Shown here: positions 1-12,699 of the stretch, piece after piece | How positions within the stretch are numbered: position 1 is the first letter of the stretch | Layout: each line of letters opens with the position of its first letter | Source: Heterobilharzia americana | Lineage: Eukaryota; Platyhelminthes; Trematoda; Strigeidida; Schistosomatidae | Reading direction: 5' to 3' | Assembly: GCA_944470555.2 (NCBI GenBank) | Contig: OX104130.1 | Location: forward strand, 45,417,491-45,481,490 | Length of the DNA stretch: 64,000 nt | The notes under the pieces: generated by a model | Told to the model about the DNA's origin: nothing | The model's input: only the letters and a program-made list of their open reading frames with translations | Databases searched by the model: none | Program-made: the position numbers and the translations under genes

Positions 1-1737
1 AACCTACAGATCAACCTGAGTGATTTCCAATTACTGATGTTGTTTAGTAGTATATTCGAAGGAATTATAACTCAAAATTGAGATTTGATATTTTCCTGCT
101 AAAAAAATTATCCAAAATATTCAGTAGAACATTTAGTGAACAAGCTAACTTTCAGTGAAATAATATAAACTAGTATATTAGGCCTGATTTAATTCTGGAT
201 ACCATGAATATTAAGTGATCAATTGATACCTACATATTGCTCACTTGATGCTTATTTTTTGAAATAAATTTTCAGATGATAAAAATAGTTACTTGCACGC
301 TTCTACTGATCATTAAAGTTCCCCTAGAACCTGGAAATCTGATACTGTTTTTGAGGTAACAGTTCGTGTTACATATTATAACACTTGTTAAACTGAACTG
401 AGGGCTTAAAGGTCCTTACCAAACAGTATCAGATATCAAAAGACTGAACTAAGCTAACCAAAATTACTAAATACTAAGCTTATTGAGAAAGATTTCCTAC
501 CTGTCCCAAAGATATCAATCAACATTAGCACACCAATTTCTTGTTTTCTCCAAACAATAATGTTTTTAGTAGTAGAATTCACTTCCATTCTACATAAGCG
601 TATTTATATAGCTGTGTTATAATTATAACTAATAAACTGTGCTGGAAATGGTATTTAGGAAATAAAACTGCATAACTGTGTACTACGTCAAATAAACTAG
701 ACAAAGATGAAAGTTCCTGTGTATTTTGAAAGTTCTGAAGAGTGTTAATCCTCAACTGATTTTCAAGAAGAATTGAGGGTTCTTGCTGGTCGTAGTAATC
801 AAACAATCATCAAATCACTAAACAGACCTCATTTTTTATTTTATTCTAGTTATTCTATTAATATTAGATTTTTATCATGCTACAATTACTTAAGAGGAAT
901 GTTGCTGATCACAAAAGGGGAATGTCTAACTTTGTCTTCACAACTGATCAACCTTACGCAGTGAAATGTAAACATGAATGATGTAGATTTTAACAATGAC
1001 AGGGTCGTCCCTCTCATGTAGATTCAGCATATCAATAAACTGGTTAGCCTATATGCTTCATTTTAAATCCCACAAGACCAGTTGATTATCTAAGTGAGGC
1101 CTGTTCTTCATTGTTTGCAGATCTCATGAAGCATAAAGAGTTAAAATAATACTTAACCTATATTAGCAGCACAATAATCTGACCTGCAAAGCCAGTTGAT
1201 TGACGTTTATATCTGTTTGCTTTTCAAGATTTGAACTCATTAGCACTACAAAGGGGTTTCAAACCCTCAATTTTCCTAAATAACATTGATTGTTTGGTGA
1301 TGCCAATAACCACTGACACGTCTAATTTGACTGATCAAAAAACGTTAATAAATAAACACCATTTGTAAGCTTAATAAGGTAAACCTCATCGATTCATGCA
1401 CATCAAGCTATTTCAAACAAAACCTTTTAGTGTAGTTCTCAAAGTACAGTTTACAAGCTAAAAATGAATAACGCCTACACTTTACTTTATTGATGCTGAA
1501 ATTAAAACATTACTTAAGCTTCTTCAGGTGAGTAAACATAAAGCAGCTTAATCTTATATTCGTTTGTTTTACATATAATAATATAGACAATGCTGCTGCA
1601 GTTCATTATCGGTTTTCGAATGCATAAATAAAATGAAAATATAAGGCACAAACTTTCATATGACATATTATTACTACATTATTATCTCATAAAGCTTTAT
1701 TTCAATACTCTTTTTTTCACTAATTAATACAATGTTA
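1..1737. other. Unassigned A+T-rich DNA
   Basis: No gene, repeat family or RNA could be supported here. The open frames are short, have no recognisable motif and look like chance in A+T-rich sequence. It may be intronic or intergenic. Confidence 0.5.
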
Positions 1738-1802
1738 GCTACTGTGGGATTTCGACCCAGAGTTGCCCACTAATTCAACACTTACACTACTAGATATGGC
1801 AG
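1738..1802 (-). repeat. tRNA-derived SINE-like fragment (B box)
   Basis: On the minus strand, the complement of 1745-1759 reads TGGGTCGAAATCCCA, an excellent match to the RNA polymerase III B box of a tRNA promoter. The same 15-base block recurs at about 6468-6482, so this is a dispersed repeat and not a single tRNA gene. The flanks do not form an acceptor stem. The element's ends are not defined. Confidence 0.4.
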
Positions 1803-2625
1803 TAGTAAGTCAAACAAACTAGTGTTCAGAGTGTTTAGCTTAACAGATGGATCAGTTTAAAGTCAACAACATGCAGACAACACTGCTTTTAAACAAGTGA
1901 CATAACTGTAATTACTGTTTAAATGTACTCAGTGAAAGTTCTAGATTATACATTGCGTTGGCGTTAATCAGCATGGGTTCCTTTGAATCTCTAGGTATAA
2001 TTTGTTGAAGATTTTAAGATTGTGTGTAAAACTCAGTTTTAAACAGAACGTAAGCAATACTCTCCAGATCCCTACTGCAAAACCTTGTTTAACAGATATG
2101 TTACTAGTAGCCATCAATGAAACTAATGACTTGAAGCGAAGGTAACTAATGAAAAGTAGGTCAAAAAGCATGAGGAGATAACAACATAGATTTACCTACT
2201 AAATATTTGTCTGCCCTGTGAAATAAACGAAACTATTACATTTAAAGTATTTTTTTCTTTTCTTCTTAGGTGTTATCAAAAATCCCGCTGACTAGAAACT
2301 TTGGTTTACCACAAGAGATTCTAAGGACAACTGTGATGAGGTGCTTATAGAATTATCATATACAGCAACTTCAGTGTCATAGAACAAAACAAAATAAATT
2401 GTCGTACAGTGTAATCCTCTTTAACAGTATCATAAAAGATGTAAGATAAAATATATCATCTCACCTCAAAACCTCAGTGTCGCGTCACCTTCTTCGGGGC
2501 CGCATTAAAAAACGTGGTCGATAAACTTCATTCAGTGTTGAACTCTAATGACAAGTCAGATACACCGGTTAGCCAATGGTGACCAATTCATGTATATAAT
2601 TCAGTCTTACTGGAGGTTGGTGGTA

Positions 2626-2800
2626 ACCTGAATGGCTTAGTGGTTAGGCTTTTGACTTCAGCACCGCAGGACGCAGGTTCGAATCACCTAGAGAATAACA
2701 GTTTCCTGATGGTCACAAATGTGCCTTGTTGAAACATCCCAAGAAACAGGAAACACTTGCCCTGTTGATTGACTCCTAACATTTGACATAGATTATTTAA
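2626..2800 (+). repeat. tRNA-derived SINE-like repeat
   Basis: An A-box-like block (TGGCTTAGTGGTTAGGC, from 2633) and a B-box-like block (GGTTCGAATC, from 2676) lie at tRNA-like spacing. The predicted acceptor and T stems do not pair well, so a functional tRNA is unlikely. This fits the tRNA-derived head of a SINE, a repeat class known from schistosomes. The body downstream, to roughly 2800, has no recognisable content. Confidence 0.45.
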
Positions 2801-3226
2801 CTTCTATGTATCTATGTCAAGATTTTTAGGGAGTAATTCAACAGATTTGATCCAACACTTTGCAGAAATCAGATAAATGAGTGAACTAACAAATTTCTTT
2901 CCACTTCTTGAATTATGTATTGCAAGTTTACTAAACTTATGTATATAGTCCAGAAAAACATCAATACACAGTGGACTCTGAAGCTTTATACTTGAACACA
3001 GATATTGTTTTTCGAGGCAAACTAACATTTGTGAGAGTGGTGGTAATTAGGCTGGCAACCTTAAAACAGTCAGAAGCAATAAAGTTTCAAAATATTATGA
3101 ACGAACTATCAGTGAAAAAGTGATTACGTAAACATTTCGAAAATTATCTTTTCTGGTACAATCTACTTAATTACTAAAATGAATATTATAGACGCCTAAT
3201 AACTAAATATTTTTCCATGTTTACAG
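2801..3226. other. Unassigned A+T-rich DNA
   Basis: Nothing supportable was seen. The stretch ends in a possible splice acceptor (TTTACAG at about 3220-3226) before the exon candidate that follows. Confidence 0.4.
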
Positions 3227-3455
3227 ATGGTATCTTCTCCTTCCTACCAAATTCCTATACATTCGCCCACAAAACTCATTTCTGAACAAACATGCAAGCG
3301 TCTGTTGAAAAGCACTTATTCCCAAATCTGTAGTTTATCATCTATATTCATAATAATTACTTCACATGATCTAAATGTACTTTTTCGTATAAAGCAGTTC
3401 ATAGTATCAAGACTAGCTTCGAAGAGAAAATAATCGACAGAAAACTCGAGATAAA
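3227..3455 (+). CDS. Weak exon candidate
   Basis: A TTTACAG acceptor is followed by a frame open for 68 codons starting with ATG (3227-3433), and a good donor (AAAG before GTATGT) lies at about 3455. The frame stops at 3431-3433, 22 bases before that donor, so an internal coding exon in this frame would not work. It could instead be a terminal coding exon followed by a spliced 3' UTR. The protein is rich in Ser and Ile and ends in a basic tail. It matches nothing I recognise. Chance is a real possibility. Confidence 0.2.
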
Positions 3456-6400
3456 GGTATGTATATGCCACCTAATAGCTTACTGATAACAATGCAGTTA
3501 ACAAAAATGAAAGTTGCCAAGTGGTAGACGTCATTTAAAGGAAAGATGTTGAAAATATGATAGCGTTTTTCATCCACCTTAACGCTTCGATAAGTTCCAG
3601 TGTGATCTTTAAAAAACTATTTTGTTTCCTTAGTTTAGAAGTTGCACATATGAACAACATTACAAGAAAATCAAGGTCCAAATTCTGTGCTTATACTAGT
3701 GTTTTGTCTGACTTATTCCTAAGGCTATGAGAACTATTTTACCTGTTTAGCTATCCACCGATGCTGGTTGGAAAAACAGGCTGTCATTTAGCATACTTAA
3801 AATTACTACAGAAGATTATCGTGAAATTACAGGATTCGACAACACTTCAGTAATTCAGAAACTTCGTACAGTTTCGATGGGCTAGAATCCTGGCTTAAAT
3901 ACAAAACACTTGTTTGGTAAATACTTACTTAAACTACCTCTGATGCAAGCGAGATATCCATTTTTTTAAAAAGACGACAAGTTTACTGCAAAGTAGTTTC
4001 TCTGCCTTATTGTTCGCCCACAGACCTTCATAGCCTTTGAATATAGAACATATGAGTAGGCTACAGGTTTTATATCACGAATATCTTCGTTGCATTGCTT
4101 ATGTTTGGTGCAATCATTGTATGAGAAATGTCCAGCTTGAGTGTTGATTACTCGGAAAATGAAATAGTTATTTAGTGAGGTTTGGAACCTGTGACCATCT
4201 AGTTTACTTGGATGTGTAAGAGACATGCCGAGTCATTACCGACTTTAGTGCTGTTATCCAAAATAGGATTGGGTTACAGTAAGGTTAACCATAACTAAAC
4301 CATAAAATCACACCAATTCATGAAACCCCTAACCAATGGTATGAGCCATTCAGGTCTAGGCTCACTGTATGGGGATAGCGAAACGATAGGAGTCATTGTG
4401 TCACATTAGATTACACTAACGCAGATGTGGTAACTCTTTTTCACCTCTGAGGTTACTGGCATTTTTAATAACCCTTATTTCTTTATGCTTCCTCTACATA
4501 GATCAAAGTTTACTTTATTGGCACTGCTTTTTTCCTCATCTTTCCTATGCAGGCTACTTTGACATATAGCAACTTAAGTTGATGCAGCAGTCTGTAAAGT
4601 CTTACCTTGATCATTCTGTTTCCATCTAAATAGAGTATGCTGCTCAATAGAGAAAAATTGCCTTTCTCATTAGTCTGATGGGCCACTTTTTCATCCACTC
4701 CACTGCAGTAAATTATCTAAATTAACCATCGAAAAATATATTCTTCTTTGCAAGTGTATTGATTTGCTCAGTAAAGTGCTTAGTTTTCAAGTTTTCTCGG
4801 TAAAACCAAATCGATACTTATTTCGCATATGTATTTGTTGAAGTATAGAACCTGGGCACTGTTAGAGTGTTATTTCATGATTGATAGGCTTATTCACTTT
4901 AGCCAATCTTGATAAAATACTATTTAATAGAAAATATTTGAATCGCTGTTTATCACTCATGTTGTATGAGTCTATCCAGTTCATTTTTCACTTTACCTAT
5001 GTAATTTTTTCTGATTCTGGATGACAATCACTGAACTAGATTCTTCTTTCTTCCCAAGATGTCAAGTGACAGAAATTCATGCACTGCACACGGCACGTTG
5101 ACTTTCAGTGCACTGAGCCTGGAATAAACCAATATACCCCCTTTTCCAACAGAACATCTGAGAAATTCAATTTTCTGTTTATTTTGGATTCCGATGTGAA
5201 GTTTTTCAAACATCTTAGTCACTAAAGTTATCAACTGTGACCTCAGTAACGACATATTCATAGACTTGGAAGAAATAATCATTTATATATATGTTATATA
5301 TGTGTCAGATCTCAGCACAATGTTATCTTGTTAGGAACAAAAGTCAGCTTGTAGGGGACAAGCGGTGACTTCACTACTACTCAATCATTTTGCCTGTAAT
5401 ATTCATATTTGACATTGAAATCAACGTTGAAAGTATACATACAAATTTACTAAACCATGTTTGCCGTATTCATGATTGTAGTCTTCGATGAAGTCGTAGA
5501 TAATAGGATATCTCTGTAGGCATGACTTTGGTGAAAAGTAGAACCGTATCCAGAGAAATCTCTCACTGACCATATACATCGACATTACCAACTACGTCAA
5601 GAAAGTAAAAGACACAATCACTCAACAAGTATTTACGTGTTTTCTCGTGGTTCAAGGATAGTGAAACCTTAATGTAATCGACTGTAAAAGAATGTAATTT
5701 CATGGTATATTAGACTTTTTGCTGTCACATACAGTGATATAATACTGTTGATATTACAGTATAGTATTATTTATCTAGCAAATAATACTTAATCACTGTA
5801 AGCCATATCAAATTGACTAGTCTGCTATGAAATAGTCAAACGCAATTTGACAGTAGGACATATGTTCAGACATTGGTAACAAATCATCTTTTTTGGCCTA
5901 GGCTTTCTTTTTATTAACATTCATACCTCATGTTCCATTGAAGAGATATATTCGTATAACGGTTAGGGCAGTGATTGTCCACTTTCAGTTATTAATGCCA
6001 CCTTCAGTTCACTTAACTTAGCTAAGCACCCTATCGGTGTATGGGGAATTAACCTATATCCACCCAAGAGCAGCTGAGGTTTGCATCAAGGCTACGATAT
6101 TCATATTCTTAATACTGCGGAAATTTCTCGATGACAGGTACTAATAATACTACACCTATTTCAAAAAATGTTTGCGACCTATGGTTTCAGGAAACCGATG
6201 AAGACAACATGCCCACAATATTGCATAACTAATCTTGGTTGCGAGACTGCGTTTCTTGGTTGGTGCCTTCTGATCAGCATTCAGAGCTAGATAGATCAAT
6301 ATTAATTAAAAACCAGAAACCTGTGAATAAGCACGTACAGTTTTACAAAACAGTCTTGTTATTTTGATGTCTGGAAATACTTATTCCTAATCATTTGAAA

Positions 6401-6460
6401 AAATTAAAGCAGCATGGCTGAAAATGTATTCGACTGGATTTTAATCTGTAATAAATGTGG
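3456..6460. other. Unassigned DNA, possibly intronic
   Basis: Three kilobases without a recognisable coding segment. There is a possible degenerate tRNA-like block near 4185-4230. No mobile-element protein signature was found in any frame I checked. Confidence 0.4.
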
Positions 6461-6462
6461 CC

Positions 6463-6625
6463 TATGGGATTTCGACCCAGCAGCAATGCACTGGACACGA
6501 AAAACTTAAGGTGATAGGTCCCAGCCCTGATGCGTCATACGTATGCACTTCTGAGAAGTCTTATGTAAGGTACTTTTAAATTTTCAGTGGTTCTCCAACT
6601 GATGTCAATCCGTAATGAATATCAA
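6463..6625 (-). repeat. SINE-like repeat, related to the 38.1 kb fold-back
   Basis: Read on the minus strand, this segment ends in the B-box block TGGGTCGAAATCCCA and begins with a stretch similar to the arms of the inverted repeat at 38088-38451. Shared landmarks include TATTCAT...CAGTTGG and TCTCAG.AGTGCA. It is therefore a member of the same dispersed family. On the plus strand, about 6598-6620 contains CTGATG followed by TGAAT, a pattern also seen in the 38 kb copies that resembles a degraded hammerhead core. That last point is a hypothesis only. Confidence 0.45.
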
Positions 6626-7320
6626 CTCGATTTCTCTATATCTATTGTGAATCTTACTCATTTTTACCTGTCTGCCCTTTTTTACATTTTCATCTTCATT
6701 CTTATTGGCTACTTTTGTCTCTCTGATTGATTTTCTGTATGGATTAGTTTGCTTGTTGGAGGAGTGAGCTCCTAACTTTTTGGTAGTTTATTTGGATGGA
6801 TCTTGCTGACTTTCTATGTAACTAATTCGTTGATCTTCTTAAGGCAAGCGCCATAGCTGATTGTTATTATTCTAGGTTTAAGAGTGACATTAAAAGCCAC
6901 TCTAGCAACTGCTAAGATAACCAATCCAATTTTGAAATTTCTGCTGGAAAGGTACTCTTTCATAAATTAAAGAAGAGTGATTGGTTATCTCAAGGGTTGT
7001 TGAGGTGGCATTTGAAGTCACTTTAGTTATAATCCGTCTTTACACCACTACCTTTGTTATAAAATTCAGAAATTGTGTTCTCAACTTTCTAGGGTCACCT
7101 TGACTGGGGTCTTGCAGTCGTCACTGTCTGTTCAATAGTAAAGTTGCATGAATAATGATAGTTGCTGGTGGTGTCTAAAATTTTGTGGATTCGAAAGTAT
7201 TGACTCCTGAATGTATAATTCAGCCAGGTATTAAGCTAAATAACTGAGAAATATCAAAACTAATGAAATATGAGTTTTTTTAATTTTCCTTGCTGTCTTC
7301 ATTCTTGATCTGCCTTTACC

Positions 7321-7324
<4 letters not shown>

Positions 7325-7395
<71 letters not shown>

Positions 7396-7396
7396 A
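7325..7396. repeat. (AT)n microsatellite
   Basis: An almost pure TA dinucleotide run of about 70 bases. It directly abuts the 5' truncation point of the RTE-like copy that follows. Confidence 0.95.
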
Positions 7397-9684
7397 TTTG
7401 CTACAACTGTGCTCGAACAACCATCTTCTCCTAACTAGCATGAAATTCAGACAGAAATATGGTCTGATATGGAATCCACCAACCTCATCTCAGTGACAGA
7501 TACAGACACAACATATTGCTAACAGTTTTCGCTGGCATCGGTGGGTAGGAGATTGCCACTCCTTATGGAGGACGTGTTGGAACAACAACCATGCATTGAT
7601 TTCAGCATGCATACGCATGCTCCTAAATGGTCACAGGAAGACTACAACAGAAAGAACACTGCTAGTGCTACTTGAAGATGAGAATGCGACGCCTGTTTTC
7701 AGTAAGGAACTGGCTAAACATTCTTCAGCGTTGACCATCATCACTCATCTAGAAGATTGATACCATCCCCAGTCTGCTGTAAAAACAGAGCAGATAGTCA
7801 GGAAAACTGAAGACCTGTGATTCACTCACAGGAGAGGCAACCAGAATGATGGTTCGAACACTTCGAAGAACAGTTCAATTAACCTCTAGCTACTATTCTG
7901 TTGCTTGCTATCCAGTCAAATCCTCAGTCGAGGATTGAGGTAGGGCCTCCAATACTCTCATAGCTCAAGACATCTGTAAGTAACCTAAAACAAGGAAGGC
8001 CAACAGGGCCAGACGAACTAGTACCAGAGGTATTTAAGGACGGTGGTAGGGGATTATTGATGAGGTTAACTCCAGTGTTAGATAGTGTTTGGGTGTCAAA
8101 TATAATCCCCTCTGACTGGTTTCAATCAATGACTGACCCAGTCTTCAACAAAGGTCAAGAATCCTCCTGTAAAAACCATAGGCAAAATAGCCTGATGAAC
8201 ACACTGTCAAAGATTCTAGATTCCACAATCATCAGACATCTTGCTAGAGTTCACGAACAGAAAACCTGAGACAATCGGACAGGTTTCAGAACCGGTCATT
8301 AGTGTGTCCATCCAGTATTCATTCTTTATCAGGTTCTAGAAAAAAGCCACACTTATCCAGACTCGATGCCAGCTATATTTCTTGACCGGAAGACGGCATT
8401 TAACTCCACCGACCAAAAGGTTTTACGGCAGTCTCCCAGTGAAATGAGTGCAGAGTAAGTAAATCTCTGTGTTGCAAACTTTACACTTGAACATCTATGG
8501 GCGTGTCAAATCCTGTGATGATTCATCAGATGAGTTGTTTGCATTGAATGTCCACGCTCTCTATTCTTATTCAACTCTACCAAGGGCATACTTATGCGGG
8601 TGTCCGTCTGCCTTTACAGCGATTAACACTGTCGCAAGAAAATGTTTAGTGGACGTGGAGTTTGTAGATAGTAGTCCTATTAGGTGAGGATCTTGTCAAG
8701 ATGCAGAGTTTATTGGATACATTCAGTGATAAATTGTGAATGTATGTGATGCGTTTCTCATCACTCCAATGTGAAGACCCGCTCGGGGACTGGTCATTAA
8801 TAGTGCCTTTTATATTTGGTATGGAGGGAAATGCTCCAGTGCTTTAAGCCCTTTCCTTACAAGGGAAGTCGGTTCAACCCTAGTATATTAGTAACCCGTG
8901 AAATCTCTGCCTTGTTACAAAACACTCAACTGACTTCCATCGGCTTGCACTATTTATGGTGTTATCGTGATACCGATTTGTCTTTTAAAAGCAGTGTGTA
9001 GCACACAGCAATCCACTCTGTTCTACTATATGGCTGTGTAACACGTCCATTGCTGTAAGAAGAAATGAGAAGATGCCAGATGTTCGACTACCGTTGGTTT
9101 TCTTTTGTAGGCCACTTTTCGTGAAACCAGCACATTACTAATGTGACCAGGTGTGCCTTTCCAGGGAGAAGGGGAAAGCCGTTTGGTGTTTTCGTGAACC
9201 TTTCCGATTGAGGTAGCTGAGACATAAGTTACTCATGTCTAGTCATCGTCTACCTGGTCATGGAGTCTTGGCTGCAGTAGATTTGGATAGGAAATGTTTG
9301 AGGATGGTCTAAATAATACATGACATCGGTGTATGAAGTCTTTGACTGCTGATATGAGTCATAGTGGGAAATGTAGACTTCGTGTTTCAGGGTTCTCGTG
9401 ATAACAGAAACCAGGGTTTGCAGACTTAAGGAGACATGGCTCAGAATCAGTCTCACTGGCCCTGATGTATCCATTCATTATCTTCATCTTCATCATTACA
9501 TAAAATTCAGCAATTTCTTATTGCTCCTTCCTCTCTTTTACTCCATTCTACTGCTTCTGACCGATACTTCTTTATTTCTTTATCCTTCATCTTGATGCTT
9601 TTTCACTTGGTGTCCTGATATGAGATGTGACAACTTGTATTGTTATGCATTAATCTCAGCGCCCGTGTTAATTATGACGATGAT
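7397..9684 (+). mobile_element. Old 5'-truncated RTE-like LINE copy (family B)
   Basis: This copy aligns along most of its length with the full-length family B element at 44809-48638. Its first 35 codons (to about 7496) match that element's endonuclease C-terminus (LLQLRSDNRLCL-like and WxPPxSxQ). The segment 8057-8269 matches its RT palm entry (IPSDWFQS, SKILDSTIIRHL). About 9300-9684 matches its 3' UTR and tail. Many frameshifts and stops separate the pieces, and it is far more diverged than the other copies. It begins at the AT microsatellite, so it is 5'-truncated, and ends in a degenerate (TGA)-type tail near 9671-9684. No target-site duplication was recognised. Confidence 0.85.
8057..8269 (+). 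pseudogene. RT fragment inside the old family B copy
   Basis: A 70-codon open remnant of the reverse-transcriptase fingers and palm entry. It parallels the block at 46898-47266 of the full-length copy (DWFQSMTDPVFNKG against NWSESLIIPVFKKG). It ends in TGA exactly where the full-length copy also has TGA, just after an EQ-x-A/T motif. Related RTE proteins normally continue there into the AGFR motif. It is inactive by truncation and frame damage. Confidence 0.75.
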
Positions 9685-9689
9685 TCACG

Positions 9690-11981
9690 TAAATTACTTT
9701 TCAATACACTACTCTTAACTTCAGAATGGTAGGTAGGGTCACGACTTGTCTAACTATTAAAATAACAAATATGCTTATTTGAACAAAAAATTATTTTAAA
9801 CTGCTATGTAAACCATATACTTACCTATTCTTCACTTAGAAGGCAGACATCAGCAGTTAGATGGTAGGTCAGCAACAAAACACACTGTCAAAATCAAATT
9901 TCACGTCATGGTAACTTATTTCTACGCATTCAAAAAAACAAATATTTTTGAACCGAAATCTGTTCACTGATTACTGTAGTTCTACTGAAGTTGATATTTC
10001 AAAAAAGCAGAGGTTTTACTCTGCATTTCCAACAAAGGTTTCTGATTCCCATTGTTGTCACTATACAGCCTCAGGCAAGACGACTGTATAACTTTTGAAG
10101 AATGTCTGGCTTGTGTCAAAATGTATCGCATTTCTTTTATTTTTATAAAAATAAATGTCTATAAAACGACATGTACTGGTAAAGTGTTCAATATTGCTTG
10201 CTTATGTATCTGAATCACAGTGAAAAAAATTTTCAAGTAGACAAAGGAGGTTTGAACTTTCGTAAAGCTAAGGTTACTTTTGTAAGTTCTGGTGCAGTAC
10301 GACGATAGAATTTTTCCCAGAAAAGTTCAGTATCTTTCAAGCCTCGTTTCATTCAAAAATGCATTTTTTTAATGGGCATAATAAGAGAACTATCTCGAGA
10401 ACTGAATTTTGCAATTTGTCTTACAAAACATTTCTATAACAAGTTAGAATTTCATTAGGAGATTTTGGAGGTTACATAGCAGTCAAGTGCCGTTCATACT
10501 TTTTTGAAAAATCTTAAGAAGTTATTATCATCTGCTACTAACAGGATAAAAGGACTAGGTAAACAGGTTTCATGACGTGTTTGTTGAAAGCAAAACACTG
10601 TTGACTTCTGGTTATTTCGCATACTGGTCAGTCGCTGTTTTAGTATAATATATGAAGGCATTTCCTATCTTTTCCCATTTAGTACTGTTCCTTGATTTTA
10701 ATATCTTCCTCCGACGGTTATATACATCTACTTTTGGAGCCATCCCAATTATGCGCAGAGAATGGCTATCCAGTCAAAGCTGTGTTTGAAGACAGTGTTT
10801 CATAAAAAACTTACTAAGCAGGAGGAATTCTAGGCTACAAAGCATCATTTCACAGACCACTTGTTGTAGACAACTGTTTACCATATAATTAAAATGTAGC
10901 CTGGCGAATCTTGATCATTTATATGCGTTAGTTGGAAGCTATTCATTTTAGCAGACAAGCAGTATTCAGTTTCCGTATTCATGTTTACAAACGCTTTTCA
11001 AACATACTTTAGTGCTTGCTCAGAATGAAAATAGTATTTAAGATACCAATATCTAACTTTATTTAGAAGCATAAGTCCAGAAAGAATACATTTTAGAATA
11101 AGGTAGAAATTTTTGTGCAACTTTACTTAAGAATTAGACATTTTGCCTACATTTTGCGCAAATAATTATGTAAAAAAAGCTTTCTTTTATGAAACCTTAG
11201 TATATATAAAATGGTATATAAATACAAATAAAACTGCACACTAACATAGACAATTTCATTTATGGATTAGTGGCATTTACACGTTTTCTGAAAATTAGGT
11301 ACCTGATATAATATCGAACTAAGTTAACTTCCAACAGTAAAATTATACGACATAGTGAGGTGTGGACAATCTGGCCAAGAACTCTTTTCACAAAGCATTA
11401 GTAAGGCATACGGAGTCCAGTAAGGTGTAGTCTCTATTTTTGATTAGACAACCAAAAAATAGGCCGGATGACCTCACATCAAAGTGTGTGTGATTTATAA
11501 CTTAATGGTTTCTCTACTTACATTTCCGGTTTATTGTATCTATAGGTGATTTCGCAGCGTCAGTATTTCACAAAATGGAACGTGAGTTTGTCCCGAAAGG
11601 CTTGTAGTACCAGTAAATAAATTCAAACTAAGGCAGCCATCTTTTTACCCAGTAGAGTCTTATAATGTTCGTTTATTGTCATGTGGTTGACATAGCTTGA
11701 ATTGCATAGAAATGAATTCGAAAATCATAATCTTATTACTGAAACAGTTGTCAGCCATTGATTGGTGAAAATGGCTACTCCAATAAATGTTTGGCCTTAA
11801 GGAATGAACCCGCCCGTAGATTGCCATTTACCGAATACAAACCACGATGATGACAGAAAAATCCCTTCAGTGCAACCAGTAGGTTTCATAGTCATATTCT
11901 GAAAACCACCTTATATGAGAAATAAGAGCCTGGTCTTCGTATCTGGAAATTAATCAGTTATCCTTAACCAACCTACCATTG
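9690..11981. other. Unassigned A+T-rich DNA
   Basis: No coding, repeat or RNA signature that I could support. The sequence is markedly A+T-rich with many short homopolymer runs. Confidence 0.45.
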
Positions 11982-12130
11982 GCTGCTACCTTGAAATGGT
12001 AGTCAAGTTTGAATATCTCAGTAGCTCAAAGAGCTATGCTCGCTGTTCCATGAGGTCCTTCAATGCTAGAAAGTTTTGTTTAGGAGGGAGAAAACGAAAG
12101 GCAGTCAAGTTGTAGTAGATACATCGTGCA
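11982..12130 (+). mobile_element. Isolated 5'-end fragment of family B RTE-like element
   Basis: The sequence starts GCTGCTACCTTGA and continues with recognisable similarity to 44815-44960, the 5' UTR of the full-length family B element. Shared landmarks include GAGCTATGCT, GAGGTCCT and ACGAAA.GCAGT. Similarity fades near 12130 and no coding part follows. A fragment holding only the 5' end is unexpected for target-primed reverse transcription, which truncates from the 5' side. It is probably left over from a later deletion. Confidence 0.6.
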
Positions 12131-12579
12131 ACTTGTTTCAGATGACTTAAATCTCAAATTAATTACTGATTATGTTCTAGATATTGACAGTTAGTAAGAA
12201 CTGTTAAAATGGTTATCATTATATAACTTTTAGTGAGTTATAGTCAACAACTGTTCGGGAATGAAGATAACACAAGAAGTAAAACAACAGTGAACACTCC
12301 AAATAAGTGACTATGGTAAGGTGAGTGTCAAATGAATTCCAGAAAATAAGAGTGTGTAATGAAGTAGTGAAGTAGTTTTCGCTGTAACGAAAATGAGAAA
12401 TCAGTCTCCGAGGTTAGAATCCGACATTAAATTGTTTATTTGATATAGCACCCAGTGATGCAGCATTGTTTACAGGATGTTTCGAGCAGAAATTATCGCT
12501 CATATTCATATCAAAGTAATCATACGACTTCTAAATTTTCTTTGTACTGGATGATGACTGAAGGTGAGATGAGAATCTG

Positions 12580-12670
12580 GACCGCGGCCGGATTCGAACC
12601 AACTCATTCATTTGTTTTAATGGTAGTAAAATCTTCCATATATCTGGAATATTCAGTGAGTCATTACTGC
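12580..12670 (-). repeat. tRNA-derived SINE-like fragment
   Basis: The complement of 12590-12600 is GGTTCGAATCC, a perfect B box, followed on the minus strand by GGCCGCGG, unusually G+C-rich for the area. A weak A-box-like block (TGACTCACTGAA) lies upstream on the minus strand near 12650-12663. Its spacing is long for a tRNA, so a decayed SINE head is more likely than a gene. Confidence 0.35.
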
Positions 12671-12699
12671 TAAATATATTAAGTGTTTGATAAGTGAGC

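Noticed and set aside
2626..2690. Functional tRNA gene
   Set aside because: A and B boxes are good, but the acceptor and T stems do not pair and similar fragments are dispersed in the window.
7290..7496. 68-codon ORF with an Ile-Tyr run
   Set aside because: The Ile-Tyr part is translated AT microsatellite. Only the last 35 codons are meaningful, as the start of the truncated LINE copy.
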